Notes: generated by a model not told the origin, from the sequence alone. Shown: positions 37,943 through 48,258, numbered from the stretch's first letter. The stretch: 64,000 nucleotides of DNA from Sphingobacteriia bacterium (GCA_011390575.1 JAABSE010000002.1:1-64000), one strand, 5' to 3'. A program made the numbers and translations.

Positions 37943-40174
37943 TTGATGGAAAACCAAGAGCTGCTTAACCCCGAATCTGACAAAAATAAAAAGACAGAAG
38001 GGGTAGAGAATCTGAATCCTGAACAGGAACAACAAAAGCCGGAAGAGACCCAAAACCAGGAGTCTCCTCAAACCGAAAGTGAATCTACTGCAACGGAGAA
38101 AAAAGAAGTACAAGAGACTTCGGAAGTCGCTGGCGACAAAGAAATTCCGGAGGCTGCTGAAGACAAAGAAACATTGGAACCTGTTGAAAGCAATGAAACT
38201 TCTGAAGCAATAGAAGAGAAAGAAACCCCGGAAGCTGTTGAGGAAAAAGAAAAATCCGAACCTGAAGTAATTGCTGAAAAGGAAGAAAGACCTGATGTTG
38301 AGCAGCAAGCTGAGAAGAAAACGGAGTCCGGAAAAACAGAAGCAGAACCCGTTAGGGACGCATCAGTAGAAGATGATGAAGACAATAATGAGGATGCGGA
38401 AGATCATACAGCACATGATGCTGACGAAAGCAGTGAAGCCGAAGATTTAACGGCAAAATACAACAGCTTATCCAAAGCTGAACTGGTAGAAGCAGTAGAA
38501 GCATTGGTAGAGAGTGATGATATCAATTATATCCGCAAGCATATTGGCTACATTAAGGTAGCTTTCAGGAATTATCTGAAGGAGGAAAGTGTAAGCGATT
38601 ACGAAAAAAATCTGAGTAAAACAGATCAGGGTGAAGATGAAGGCCAGGGTGAAAAACCTGTGGATGAACTCGCTGTTCGTTTTGATAAAGCTTTTGGTGT
38701 TTACAAGCACAAAAAGAGCATTTATGACCAGGCCGCAGAAAAACAGAAGCAGGACAATCTGAAAGAGAAAGAAGCCATCCTGGAAGAATTGCGCAGCCTG
38801 ATTGAGTCGGAGGAAGAGCTTAAAAAGACCTATGATGTTTTCAAGGAACTTCAGGACAAATGGCGCGAATTGGGGCCTGTTCCTCAGGGTGCAAAGAACA
38901 CACTGTGGAACAATTACCATTTCCTGGTTGAGAAGTTTTTCGACAAAGTAAAAATCAATAAAGAGCTAAGGGATCTGGATTTAAAAAAGAACCTTGAAGC
39001 CAAAACAGAGCTTTGCGAAAAGGCCGAAGAACTATTGCTGGAAACGTCCGTGAATAAGTCTTTCCAGAAATTACAAAAACTTCATGAAGCCTGGAAAGAA
39101 ACCGGCCCTGTCCCCAAAGACAAAAAGGATGAAATATGGGATCGGTTTAAAGCAGCCTCTGACACCTTGAACGATAGAAGACAAGCTTATTACGATTCTC
39201 TGAGAGAAGAACAGAACAAAAACTATTCAGCCAAGGTGCTTCTTTGCGAACAGGCCGAAGCGCTGTCTGAGTTTACCTCTGATTCACCCCGCAAATGGCA
39301 GGAAGCCACCGATAAAGTAAACGAGATTTTTAAAGTATGGAAAACCATTGGCTTTGCCCCCAAAAAAGTAAATGACGAGGTTTGGGTGAGGTTTCGTTCT
39401 GCTTTGGATTCTTTTTTCAAAAAGAAAAAAGACTTCTTCTTCCGTTACAAAGAAGATCAGACTGAGAATTATAATCAAAAGCTGAATTTGTGCGTGCAGG
39501 CTGAAGCCCTTAAAGACAGCGAGGATTGGAAACAAACCACCGATGAGCTGATTGCTCTTCAACAGCAATGGAAAAAGATAGGGCCGGTACCCAAAAAGTT
39601 CTCAGACAAAGTATGGAAACGATTCAGAGCAGCATGTGATGAATTTTTCCACAGAAAAGCAGATTATTTCTCCAATATTGGAGAGAAGCAGGAAGAAAAC
39701 CTCCGCAAGAAAAAGGAACTTATTGAAACGGTTAAATCATACGAGTACTCCCAGGACAACACAGAGAATCTCAATGTATTGAAGGATTTCCAGCGACAGT
39801 TTATGGAAATTGGTCATGTTCCTATTAAAGAAAAGGACAAAATACAAAATGAGTTCAGAAAGGTTGTCAATGAGCAGTTCGATAAACTTAATATCAGCCG
39901 CAAAGCCAAGTCAGCCATCGGATTTAAGAATAAAATAGAGAATCTGAAGAATTCACCCAATGCAGATAATATTATTTACAAGGAAAGAAACTTCCTTGTA
40001 AACAAAATCAATGGTTTGCAGAATGATATCAAATTGTGGGAAAATAATATCGGCTTCTTTGCTTCATCCAAAAAGGCCGATGTACTGAAGGCTGAGTTTG
40101 AGAAAAAGATTTCTGATGCCAGGGCAGATATTGCCATTTTGGAGGAAAAACTTAAAATACTCAATGCCTCCTGA
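37943..40174 (+). CDS. DUF349-repeat protein with long acidic N-terminal low-complexity region
   Basis: Repeated W(R/K)E(L/T)GPVP....LW..F modules (e.g. LQDKWRELGPVPQGAKNTLWNNYHFLVEKFFDK); N-term E/K/P repeats. Confidence 0.9.
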   Translation: MMENQELLNPESDKNKKTEGVENLNPEQEQQKPEETQNQESPQTESESTATEKKEVQETSEVAGDKEIPEAAEDKETLEPVESNETSEAIEEKETPEAVEEKEKSEPEVIAEKEERPDVEQQAEKKTESGKTEAEPVRDASVEDDEDNNEDAEDHTAHDADESSEAEDLTAKYNSLSKAELVEAVEALVESDDINYIRKHIGYIKVAFRNYLKEESVSDYEKNLSKTDQGEDEGQGEKPVDELAVRFDKAFGVYKHKKSIYDQAAEKQKQDNLKEKEAILEELRSLIESEEELKKTYDVFKELQDKWRELGPVPQGAKNTLWNNYHFLVEKFFDKVKINKELRDLDLKKNLEAKTELCEKAEELLLETSVNKSFQKLQKLHEAWKETGPVPKDKKDEIWDRFKAASDTLNDRRQAYYDSLREEQNKNYSAKVLLCEQAEALSEFTSDSPRKWQEATDKVNEIFKVWKTIGFAPKKVNDEVWVRFRSALDSFFKKKKDFFFRYKEDQTENYNQKLNLCVQAEALKDSEDWKQTTDELIALQQQWKKIGPVPKKFSDKVWKRFRAACDEFFHRKADYFSNIGEKQEENLRKKKELIETVKSYEYSQDNTENLNVLKDFQRQFMEIGHVPIKEKDKIQNEFRKVVNEQFDKLNISRKAKSAIGFKNKIENLKNSPNADNIIYKERNFLVNKINGLQNDIKLWENNIGFFASSKKADVLKAEFEKKISDARADIAILEEKLKILNAS

Positions 40175-40224
40175 GCCTGATTCTTTTTTTGTGGTACGGT
40201 TTATGGTTAAATAAAACTGATTAA

Positions 40225-40371
40225 ACAAAATTAGCCAAATATGAACCGAGCCATGACAATTATATTGACAAACACGCGGATGGTTATAATGCACACCGAG
40301 CTAAAAAAATTATGACTACTGGTTGTTGGCGAGCTCTATCTGACCGAATTAATAAAATTATAAACAGATGA
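40225..40371 (+). pseudogene. Possible gene remnant: open 48-codon tract without start
   Basis: Frame reads TKLAKYEPSHDNYIDKHADGYNAHRAKKIMTTGCWRALSDRINKIINR*; protein-like composition, no start codon, in an otherwise intergenic region. Confidence 0.25.
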
Positions 40372-40433
40372 AATATCCACGATAATAGTTTTCGCAACAG
40401 ATACTTTTATTCGTGGATATTTCGTTTTTTTTT
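40370..40433 (+). terminator. Terminator-like hairpin with T-tract just upstream of the next ORF
   Basis: GAAATATCCACGA (40370-40382) / TCGTGGATATTTC (40411-40423) perfect 13-bp stem, 28-nt loop, then GTTTTTTTTT. Confidence 0.6.
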
Positions 40434-40456
40434 CAGTAAGAATTAAATTCAAAAAA

Positions 40457-41077
40457 ATGAAAAAGACATTCTTGTTTTTCTTATTGCTGGGAGTGATGCA
40501 TGTATCACAGGCTCAGTTTTCCTTTGGTTTGCGTGGAGGTATGAATTTCAGCCGATTACCCTCCAATACTTATGAGCTGGGTAACGCACAAACCCGTATC
40601 AAAACCATCAATGAGTCCTATACCGGTTTTCATGCAGGAGTCATGGCGCAGATTTCTCTTATGGGAGTATTTATAATGCCGGAACTTTTGTTTGTATCCA
40701 CAGGGCATGATTTGGTTCTTGAGCGTGAGGGAGAACCTGACAGTTTTTTCCAGCAGAAGTTTTCGCACCTCGACATTCCGGTAATAGTAGGGGCAAAAAT
40801 CGGCCCACTGAGAGCAGGACTTGGGCCTGTGGCCAGTATTTTGCTTGATAGCTCCTCGGGTTTATCTTCTGAAGAGTCTGGTTTCAGGGAGCGTTTTAAA
40901 CCTGCCACCTATGGTTTTCAATTAGGAGCCGGAATGAATCTTGGCAATATTGCCCTGGATCTGAAATATCAGTTCGGACTCAGTGACCTGGGAGATGGAA
41001 TCGAAATTGGCGAGACTACTTATAACTTTGATTCCCGCCCCCGACAAATCATATTCAGCATTGGGTTGTTGTTTTGA
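40457..41077 (+). CDS. PorT-like outer-membrane beta-barrel protein
   Basis: Signal peptide, FSFGLRGGMNFSRLP..., GFHAGVMAQISL, QIIFSIGLLF C-terminal strand. Confidence 0.85.
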   Translation: MKKTFLFFLLLGVMHVSQAQFSFGLRGGMNFSRLPSNTYELGNAQTRIKTINESYTGFHAGVMAQISLMGVFIMPELLFVSTGHDLVLEREGEPDSFFQQKFSHLDIPVIVGAKIGPLRAGLGPVASILLDSSSGLSSEESGFRERFKPATYGFQLGAGMNLGNIALDLKYQFGLSDLGDGIEIGETTYNFDSRPRQIIFSIGLLF

Positions 41078-41150
41078 TTTTTTGCGCTCCCGGTAGTAAT
41101 CTTTAGAAAACACATTAAGTCGTTTCCTGCTTTGGGAGACGGCTTTTTCT

Positions 41151-41290
41151 ATAGGGCCTGCTGAAAACTAACGAAAAGAACGTGCAAAGTTTTGAATAAA
41201 GAATCATTAAAATCCTTGCATATAAACCCTATCTTGTATATTGTATAGAATTGGTATACCTTCAATTAAGTGTTTTTCAGCAGGCCCTAT
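41151..41290. mobile_element. MITE-like element (140 bp)
   Basis: 17-bp perfect terminal inverted repeats ATAGGGCCTGCTGAAAA (41151-41167) / TTTTCAGCAGGCCCTAT (41274-41290), AT-rich non-coding interior, flanking TA compatible with a TA target duplication. Confidence 0.65.
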
Positions 41291-42501
41291 CTGAAGGTAA
41301 TTGCTTTAACAGGCGATATTCTTGCTATGATGTAACTGGGCATAATCAGCATGGTCATGCAAATGGCAAAAGTACCGGCATTTAATAGCAAAATATAGAG
41401 GAGATTCAGTTCGATGGGCACAACATTTACAAAGTAAGATTCCTGCGAAAGGGTTATAAACCCGAATTGTTGTTGCAATAATCCCAGCCCTATTCCCAGC
41501 AAATTCCCCAAAATCATCCCTCTTGCAATCAAAAAACCTGCATGATACAGGAATACTCTCTGTATTACCTTATTACTGGCCCCCAGGGCTTTGAGTATCC
41601 CTATCAGATTGGTCTTTTCCAGCACTGAGATAAGAAGGGTGGTAATCATATTTATACCTGCTACCAATACCACAATAATTATAATAACGTATACATTCAT
41701 ATCCAGCAAAGCCAGCCAGTCGAAGATTTGTGGATAGATTTCACCAATGGTTCTGGAGTTAAGTGTATAAGGAATGATGTCCTGAACTTTCTCATTGAAT
41801 TGATCGAGTTTCCGGAAATTTTCGAGTACAATACCAAATCCCCCCACCTGGTCTGCTTCCCAGTTGTTAAGCCTTTGGGCATGCTGAATATCGCCCAGCA
41901 CAAAGATTTTATCTAACTCTTCCAGTCCCGTTTCGTATATGCCCGATATGGTAAACCTGCGCACACGGGGAGGATCCTGGATGAAGTACAATAAGATGTC
42001 ATCGCCGGTGGTAAGGTTCAGCAAACGGGAAACATATGCTGAAATGATGATATCGTCACTTCTTATGCTATCATGGTAAAGGGTAATGATTCCATCTATC
42101 ATCCGGTTACTGAAAAAATCCCAGTCGTAATCACTGCCTACCCCTTTAAATATAACACCATGAATTTCATCTTCGGTTTTTATGATGCCGGGTTTGGTAG
42201 AGAATGCATGGATATTTTTTATGCCTGGGGTTTGGGCCAGATCTTCATAGAAGGGCTGATCTTTGCTTACAGGTTGGATCTCATAAGAAATGTTGTAGTC
42301 GAAATTGTTAATCTGAATATGGGAGCCAAACCCGATGGCTTTACTCTTGATTTCATTCTGGAAACCAGTCACCACAGCTACTGCAAGAATCATTACTGTA
42401 AGGCCCAGGGAAATAGAGAGTATGGCAATCAATTTTACCAGCCCGGTAAGGTTTTTCTTTTCGGCACCCATCCTGCGGGCTATAAAAAACGGGGTGTTCA
42501 A
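41287..42501 (-). CDS. FtsX-family ABC transporter permease (LolE/LolC-like)
   Basis: MNTPFFIARRMGAEKKNLTGLVKLIAILSISLGLTVMILAVAVVTGFQNEI; C-term ARISPVKAITFR. Confidence 0.88.
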   Translation of the reverse strand: MNTPFFIARRMGAEKKNLTGLVKLIAILSISLGLTVMILAVAVVTGFQNEIKSKAIGFGSHIQINNFDYNISYEIQPVSKDQPFYEDLAQTPGIKNIHAFSTKPGIIKTEDEIHGVIFKGVGSDYDWDFFSNRMIDGIITLYHDSIRSDDIIISAYVSRLLNLTTGDDILLYFIQDPPRVRRFTISGIYETGLEELDKIFVLGDIQHAQRLNNWEADQVGGFGIVLENFRKLDQFNEKVQDIIPYTLNSRTIGEIYPQIFDWLALLDMNVYVIIIIVVLVAGINMITTLLISVLEKTNLIGILKALGASNKVIQRVFLYHAGFLIARGMILGNLLGIGLGLLQQQFGFITLSQESYFVNVVPIELNLLYILLLNAGTFAICMTMLIMPSYIIARISPVKAITFR

Positions 42502-42805
42502 TGCAAAAGGAGTTTTAGGTTCTTATCCGGGTTTCTATTATTGTTGTGCAAAAATAGGAATTATTCTGTTGGTTTTTTGGGCAACCCAGCATTATACAAA
42601 TTCTCTTTTATAAAACACCTGCAACCTTTGATTCTGAATCAACTGGCAAAATATTAAAAATGTATTAAAAATTCAGTATGTATAACTTCAGAATATTATG
42701 TATCAGCCAGGTTTATCGGTGGCACAATAACTCTTAAAACATTTGATTTTCAGGGGTTAATTCGTTATATTCGTCAGGTGATTTTTAATTTTAAAATACA
42801 AAAAT

Positions 42806-43876
42806 ATGGACAAGCAATTATTGAACAGCTTGATGCAGGTGAAAGAGTATCCTTGTGTCTCAATTCTTTTTCCCACCCATCGAACAGCACCGGATAACCA
42901 GAAGAATGCCATTCGGTTAAAAAAGATGGTGCGGGAAGCCAGTGACAGACTGGAACAGGAGCTTGGGAAAAAAGAAGCCAAAGACTGGATTGATAAAATA
43001 CAAACTCTTGCTGCCAGGGTAGATATCAGCAGAACGCTGGACGGACTGGCCCTTTTTGTCAGTAAAGAGGTGTCGCAGCAGGTAGATATTCCATTCAGAG
43101 TAAGAGAACGATTGATTATTGACAAAACTTTTGCTACCCGTGATTTAATCAGAGGAGTAAACAGGGCAACCCATTATTATATTCTTGATTTAAGTTTGTT
43201 CAGGGCCCGGTTGATCTCGTGTTTCAGGGATCAGGCCACCGAAGTTACCGAAAACGGGTTTCCGGTTCAAAGCGAGTTTACGGAGCTGGAACTTAATCCC
43301 ACTGACTTTGCCAAAGAAAAGGAAAAGCAAATAAAAGAGTTCTTCAACAAGGTTGACAAGGTGTTTCTGAGCAAATATCATGTTGAACCTACCCGGCTGG
43401 TCTTGGCGGGTGTGCAGAAAAACCTGGCTCTTTACCGTGATGTAACCGATGCAAAGGACATAATATTCGGCCAACTCGAAGGAAACTACGAGGCCATGTC
43501 GGCCCATGATCTTGGGAAAAAAGTCTGGGAGATAGTGCGTGAAAAAACCAAAAAAGAGAGGCACTCGGCATTGAATGAGATGCAGAGAGCAATAAGTGCA
43601 AATAAGCTGGCTTCTGGTATATCGGAGGTATGGCGTCTGGCCAATGAAGGTCGTATAAGCACGCTGGTTGCCGAACAGGAGTTTCACATCCCTGCCGGAC
43701 TGGAAGAAAATAATACCCTGGTGCTGGATACGAGCAATCTGCCGGAAAATAAAATTATGCCCGATGCAGTAGACGAGGTAGCAGAAATTGTGATGGAAAA
43801 AGGAGGAAAGATTGTGTTTGTAGATGATGGTACCCTGGGCAACCACCACAAGATTGCTGCTATTTTAAGGTATTGA
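42806..43876 (+). CDS. baeRF-type (bacterial eRF1-like) protein, possible ribosome-associated/hibernation factor
   Basis: YPCVSILFPTHRTAPDNQKNAIRLKKMVREASDRL...LDGLALFVSKEVSQQVDIPF...LVLAGVQKNLALYRDVT...GKIVFVDDGTLGNHHKIAAILRY; resembles baeRF3-type domains. Confidence 0.65.
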   Translation: MDKQLLNSLMQVKEYPCVSILFPTHRTAPDNQKNAIRLKKMVREASDRLEQELGKKEAKDWIDKIQTLAARVDISRTLDGLALFVSKEVSQQVDIPFRVRERLIIDKTFATRDLIRGVNRATHYYILDLSLFRARLISCFRDQATEVTENGFPVQSEFTELELNPTDFAKEKEKQIKEFFNKVDKVFLSKYHVEPTRLVLAGVQKNLALYRDVTDAKDIIFGQLEGNYEAMSAHDLGKKVWEIVREKTKKERHSALNEMQRAISANKLASGISEVWRLANEGRISTLVAEQEFHIPAGLEENNTLVLDTSNLPENKIMPDAVDEVAEIVMEKGGKIVFVDDGTLGNHHKIAAILRY

Positions 43877-43911
43877 TAGCATTGCATGATAACGAAGTTT
43901 TAGTTTAGCGC

Positions 43912-43970
43912 AAAGGGATAAAACAGACCGGTTTCAGTTGTAACGACGGCTTTGTTTTATCCCTTTTTTT
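43912..43970. terminator. Bidirectional terminator between convergent genes
   Basis: AAAGGGATAAAACA / TGTTTTATCCCTTT 14-bp stem, T-tract after; lies between 43876(+) and clpB(-). Confidence 0.8.
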
Positions 43971-43992
43971 GTTTCAGTTTTTGTACCCTCTT

Positions 43993-46590
43993 CTAGGTTT
44001 CATTTACAAATTCCAGTTCATCATCCTTAACGCGAATGTTGATAACAGAATCCCGCATGATACTACCTGCCAGAATTTCTTTGGAAAGTCTGTTAAGGAT
44101 GGTTTTCTGAATAGCTCTTTTCAGTGGTCTTGCCCCATATTGTGGGTCGAAACCTGTCTTTGCTATCCAGGCAAGGGCAGGTTCTGACGTTTTTAGGGTA
44201 ATACCATTGTCAGCCAGCATTTCTGCCACCTTTTCCATCTGTAACCTTACTATTTCTTTCAATTCATCAAAAACCAGAGGCTTGAACATGATTATCTCAT
44301 CAATTCGGTTGAGAAATTCCGGGCGGATGGTTTTCTTGAGAATCATGGATACCTCTTTGCGGGTTTGCTCAATGATTTCTTCATAATTACTATCATTCGT
44401 TTTTTCGAAGTTCTCCTGTATCAATGATGACCCAATATTGGAGGTCATGATGATAATTGTATTTTTGAAGTCAGCCGTGCGTCCCTTGTTATCCGTAAGT
44501 CGTCCCTCATCAAGAACCTGAAGCAGGATATTGAACACATCGGGGTGGGCCTTCTCAATTTCATCTAGCAATACCACCGAATATGGTTTCCTTCTCACCG
44601 CTTCGGTGAGTTGACCGCTTTCTTCGTACCCAACATATCCGGGAGGTGCACCAATGAGCCGGCTTACCGTATGCCTTTCCTGGTATTCAGACATGTCAAT
44701 GCGCACCATGGCATTTTCATCATTAAAAAGAAACTCAGCCAGGGCTCTTGCCAGTTCGGTTTTTCCCACTCCTGTAGTTCCCAGAAAGATAAAGGAACCA
44801 ATGGGACGTTTATAATCCTGCAGGCCCGCACGACTGCGCCTGATGGCATCGGACACGGCCCCGATAGCTTCCTGCTGACCCACTACTCTCTTGTGAAGCT
44901 CATCTTCCAGGCTCAGTAATTTTTCTCTTTCGCTCTGCAGCATGCGGCTTACAGGTATTCTCGTCCATCTCGATACCACATCGGCAATATCTTCCGAAGT
45001 AACTTCTTCCTTGATCATGGGATTGTCGGATTGCATTTCCTGAAGTTTCTCTTTCAGCTTTTCGAGTTTCTCTTCGGTGGCTTTCATATGGCCGTAACGA
45101 ATCTCGGCTACCTTACCAAAATCCCCGTTTCTTTCGGCCTGTTCGGCTTCGAGCTTCAGTTGCTCAATGGCTTTTTTCTGGCTCTGGATACCTTCTACAA
45201 CTTCTTTTTCGCTTTCCCAACGCGCTTTCAACAGGTTTTTTTCTTCGTAAAGATTGGCCAGTATTTCGTTGAGTTCCTTAAGTTTCAGTTCATCCTTTTC
45301 TCTCTTGATGGCTTCTTTTTCAATTTCCAGTTGACGGATCTTTCTTTCCGCTTCATCAAGCTCTTCGGGAACAGAATTCATCTCCAGCCTCATCTTCGAT
45401 GCGGCTTCATCAATGAGGTCAATGGCTTTGTCCGGTAGGAAGCGATCCGTGATGTAGCGTTGTGAGAGGTCTACGGCAGCCACAATGGCTTCATCCTTGA
45501 TTCTTACCTGGTGATGGGTTTCATAGCGTTCTTTGAGCCCCCTGAGAATAGAAATTGCATCCGGACGGTTCGGTTCATCTACCGACACCGTTTGGAAACG
45601 TCTTTCCAGTGCTTTGTCTTTTTCAAAATATCGCTGGTATTCTTTAAGGGTGGTTGCCCCTATGGCACGCAATTCTCCACGGGCCAGTGCCGGTTTCAGG
45701 ATGTTGGCGGCATCCATGGCACCTTCGCCACTGCCTCCGGCACCCACCAGGGTATGAATCTCGTCGATAAACAAAACAACCTCGCCTTCAGATGAAACTA
45801 CCTCTTTGATTACTCCCTTCAGACGCTCTTCGAACTCGCCTTTATACTTGGCTCCGGCTATCAGGGCTCCCATATCAAGGCTGAAAATCTTTTTGGATTT
45901 AAGATTCTCGGGTACATCGCCGTTAACAATCCGATGGGCAAGGCCTTCTGCAATAGCCGTTTTGCCTACACCTGGTTCGCCAATCAAAATGGGGTTGTTT
46001 TTGGTACGTCGGGAAAGAATCTGAAGAATCCGTCGGATTTCTTCGTCACGGCCTATTACAGGGTCCAGTTTCCCGGAAATGGCGTCCTGATTTAAATCTC
46101 TGGCATATTTGCCAAGGGCATTAAAGCTTTCTTCTGCTGACTGGCTGGTTACTTTTGAACCTTTTCGCAGCTCCTGGATGGCTTGTTTGAGATCCTTCTC
46201 GTTCAATCCACTGTCTTTCATAAGGGTAGAGGTATTGTCTTTCCCTTTTAGCAATGCCAGCAGCAGGTGTTCGATGCTGATAAATTCATCGCCCAGGTCT
46301 TTTGACTGGCGCAATGCATTTTGCAGGGTTTGGTTGGTTTCCTGAGAAAGGTAAACGTTTCCGCCAGTAACTTTGGGGTAGGATTCCAGAACCCTGTCGA
46401 TAACCTGGATGAGCGTCTGCACGTTTACATTGCATTTTTTCAGAAGAAATGGGCTTACGCTATTATCGGCTGTAAGAATACCTTTGAGCAAGTGGCTGTT
46501 TTCCACTGCCTGGTGCTGAAATCCCATGGCAATTTCCTGTGCCTTCTGAAGGGCTTCCTGTGATTTTAATGTGAAATTGTCTGTGGTCAT
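43993..46590 (-). CDS. clpB: ATP-dependent chaperone ClpB
   Basis: [71 protein letters not shown]; middle coiled-coil domain. Start corrected to 46590. Confidence 0.95.
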   Translation of the reverse strand: MTTDNFTLKSQEALQKAQEIAMGFQHQAVENSHLLKGILTADNSVSPFLLKKCNVNVQTLIQVIDRVLESYPKVTGGNVYLSQETNQTLQNALRQSKDLGDEFISIEHLLLALLKGKDNTSTLMKDSGLNEKDLKQAIQELRKGSKVTSQSAEESFNALGKYARDLNQDAISGKLDPVIGRDEEIRRILQILSRRTKNNPILIGEPGVGKTAIAEGLAHRIVNGDVPENLKSKKIFSLDMGALIAGAKYKGEFEERLKGVIKEVVSSEGEVVLFIDEIHTLVGAGGSGEGAMDAANILKPALARGELRAIGATTLKEYQRYFEKDKALERRFQTVSVDEPNRPDAISILRGLKERYETHHQVRIKDEAIVAAVDLSQRYITDRFLPDKAIDLIDEAASKMRLEMNSVPEELDEAERKIRQLEIEKEAIKREKDELKLKELNEILANLYEEKNLLKARWESEKEVVEGIQSQKKAIEQLKLEAEQAERNGDFGKVAEIRYGHMKATEEKLEKLKEKLQEMQSDNPMIKEEVTSEDIADVVSRWTRIPVSRMLQSEREKLLSLEDELHKRVVGQQEAIGAVSDAIRRSRAGLQDYKRPIGSFIFLGTTGVGKTELARALAEFLFNDENAMVRIDMSEYQERHTVSRLIGAPPGYVGYEESGQLTEAVRRKPYSVVLLDEIEKAHPDVFNILLQVLDEGRLTDNKGRTADFKNTIIIMTSNIGSSLIQENFEKTNDSNYEEIIEQTRKEVSMILKKTIRPEFLNRIDEIIMFKPLVFDELKEIVRLQMEKVAEMLADNGITLKTSEPALAWIAKTGFDPQYGARPLKRAIQKTILNRLSKEILAGSIMRDSVINIRVKDDELEFVNET

Positions 46591-46703
46591 ATTATCTTGG
46601 CGTTTAGTATTATTATAGTTTTTTAAGAAAAAGTCTTTTTTATTATCAACACCCACTTTACATCAAAATATAAACCATTGATGAAGCCGGAAGATTTTAA
46701 GTC

Positions 46704-46739
46704 AAAATGGCATTTTCGTCTATTTACAAATGCCATTTT
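46704..46739. promoter_or_regulatory. Dyad AAAATGGCATTT-N12-AAATGCCATTTT in the clpB/symporter divergent region
   Basis: 12-bp perfect arms, 114 bp upstream of the clpB start. Confidence 0.45.
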
Positions 46740-46933
46740 TTCAGTATTTGAGAAAAGCAAAAATTATTGCTTTGTCAAAGAGATAGTTTTTGTATTATTG
46801 CCGATTGTTCTTTGCAACAATGAGAACTAAAAAAGGTAAACCTTGTTTGAAAACCATATAGTAAAGTGGCAGTAAAGGTTTGACAAAAAAATATTTGGGC
46901 TTTGTCCATTTTAAACCTTAATTTAACGAGCTT

Positions 46934-48151
46934 ATGTTGAGTAAAATACAATTACACTGGCAAATTTTTATCGCCCTTTTACTGGCAATTGTTTTCGGAA
47001 TTTTATTGCCGGATCAGGTGGGCTACGTTACCTGGATGGGAGATGTATTCCTCAGGGCGTTGCGAATGATTATCATTCCCCTGATTTTCGCATCGATTGT
47101 TTCCGGAGTAACCGGCATTGGGAGCAGTGAGAATTTAGGACGAATGAGTTTAAAAACCATTTCTTATTATATGCTTACCAGCTTGTTTGCTATCGTAACC
47201 GGTCTTATTCTGGTAAATCTGATCAAACCGGGAGTAGGGGCAGATCTGGGGTTAAGCCAGGTGGTAATGGAACTGGACGCTACGACAGATAGCTTTGGAC
47301 AAACCCTGATAAAAATTATACCAACCAATATCATTGATGCCATGGCCAGGGGCGATTTGCCGGCAATTATTTTCTTTGCTATTTTCTTTGGCTTTTTTAC
47401 CACCAAAGTAGATAAAAGATACAGTGCTCCCATCATTGACTTCTTTAATGCAGTCTTTGAAATAATGATGAGCATTACCATGTTTGTGATCAAGTTTACT
47501 CCCTTGGGGGTATTTGCTATTGTAGCCGGTCTGATTGCCGAACAATCAGATAACCTGCTTGCTGTATTCGGAAGGTTGGGCATATATATGTTGACCGTGA
47601 TTGGAGCATTATCCATCCATGCTTTTATCACTCTGCCTTTACTGCTGAGGATTCTGGGGCGTTCCAATCCGGTAAAACATGCACGGGGCATGTCGGTGCC
47701 ACTGCTTACTGCTTTTTCTACTTCCAGCAGCAGCGCCACCTTGCCTTTAACCATGGAAGCTGTAGAATTTAAAAGTGGTGTTTCCAATAAGACTACCAGC
47801 TTTGTTTTGCCCCTTGGAGCCACCATCAATATGGATGGCACTGCTTTGTATCAGTGTGTTGCGGTATTATTTATTGCGCAGGCTTATGGTATTGAGATGG
47901 GCATACTTCAGCAGATTATTATTGTCATTACAGCTTTGTTGGCATCCATCGGGGCGGCCGGAATTCCTATGGCCGGGTTGGTGATTATGACTATCATACT
48001 TTCAGCGGTGGGGTTACCGCTGGAAGGTATCGGTTTGATTCTGGCAGTAGATCGTATCCTGGATATGTTCAGGACTGCCGTAAATGTATGGAGTGATAGC
48101 TGCGGTGCAGTGATTATTGCCAAAAGTGAGGGGGAAGTGACGAACGTGTAA
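46934..48151 (+). CDS. Dicarboxylate/amino-acid:cation (Na+ or H+) symporter family protein (DAACS)
   Basis: FLRALRMIIIPLIFASIVSGVTGIGS; AFSTSSSSATLPLTMEAV; LPLGATINMDGTALYQCVAVLFIAQ. Confidence 0.93.
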   Translation: MLSKIQLHWQIFIALLLAIVFGILLPDQVGYVTWMGDVFLRALRMIIIPLIFASIVSGVTGIGSSENLGRMSLKTISYYMLTSLFAIVTGLILVNLIKPGVGADLGLSQVVMELDATTDSFGQTLIKIIPTNIIDAMARGDLPAIIFFAIFFGFFTTKVDKRYSAPIIDFFNAVFEIMMSITMFVIKFTPLGVFAIVAGLIAEQSDNLLAVFGRLGIYMLTVIGALSIHAFITLPLLLRILGRSNPVKHARGMSVPLLTAFSTSSSSATLPLTMEAVEFKSGVSNKTTSFVLPLGATINMDGTALYQCVAVLFIAQAYGIEMGILQQIIIVITALLASIGAAGIPMAGLVIMTIILSAVGLPLEGIGLILAVDRILDMFRTAVNVWSDSCGAVIIAKSEGEVTNV

Positions 48152-48200
48152 GAGATAGAATATTAAGTGATTGTGAATAATCAATAGAATTGAAAATGTA

Positions 48201-48248
48201 TAACAAACAAAAAAGGCTGCCTGATCAGGCAGCCTTTTTTGTTTGTTA
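48201..48248. terminator. Perfect 48-bp palindromic bidirectional terminator
   Basis: TAACAAACAAAAAAGGCTGCCTGATCAGGCAGCCTTTTTTGTTTGTTA, between convergent genes; GC-rich core with A/T tracts on both sides. Confidence 0.92.
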
Positions 48249-48258
48249 TGGGTAAAGT

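Noticed and set aside
47167-47841. 224-aa - strand ORF
   Set aside because: Antisense of the DAACS transporter.
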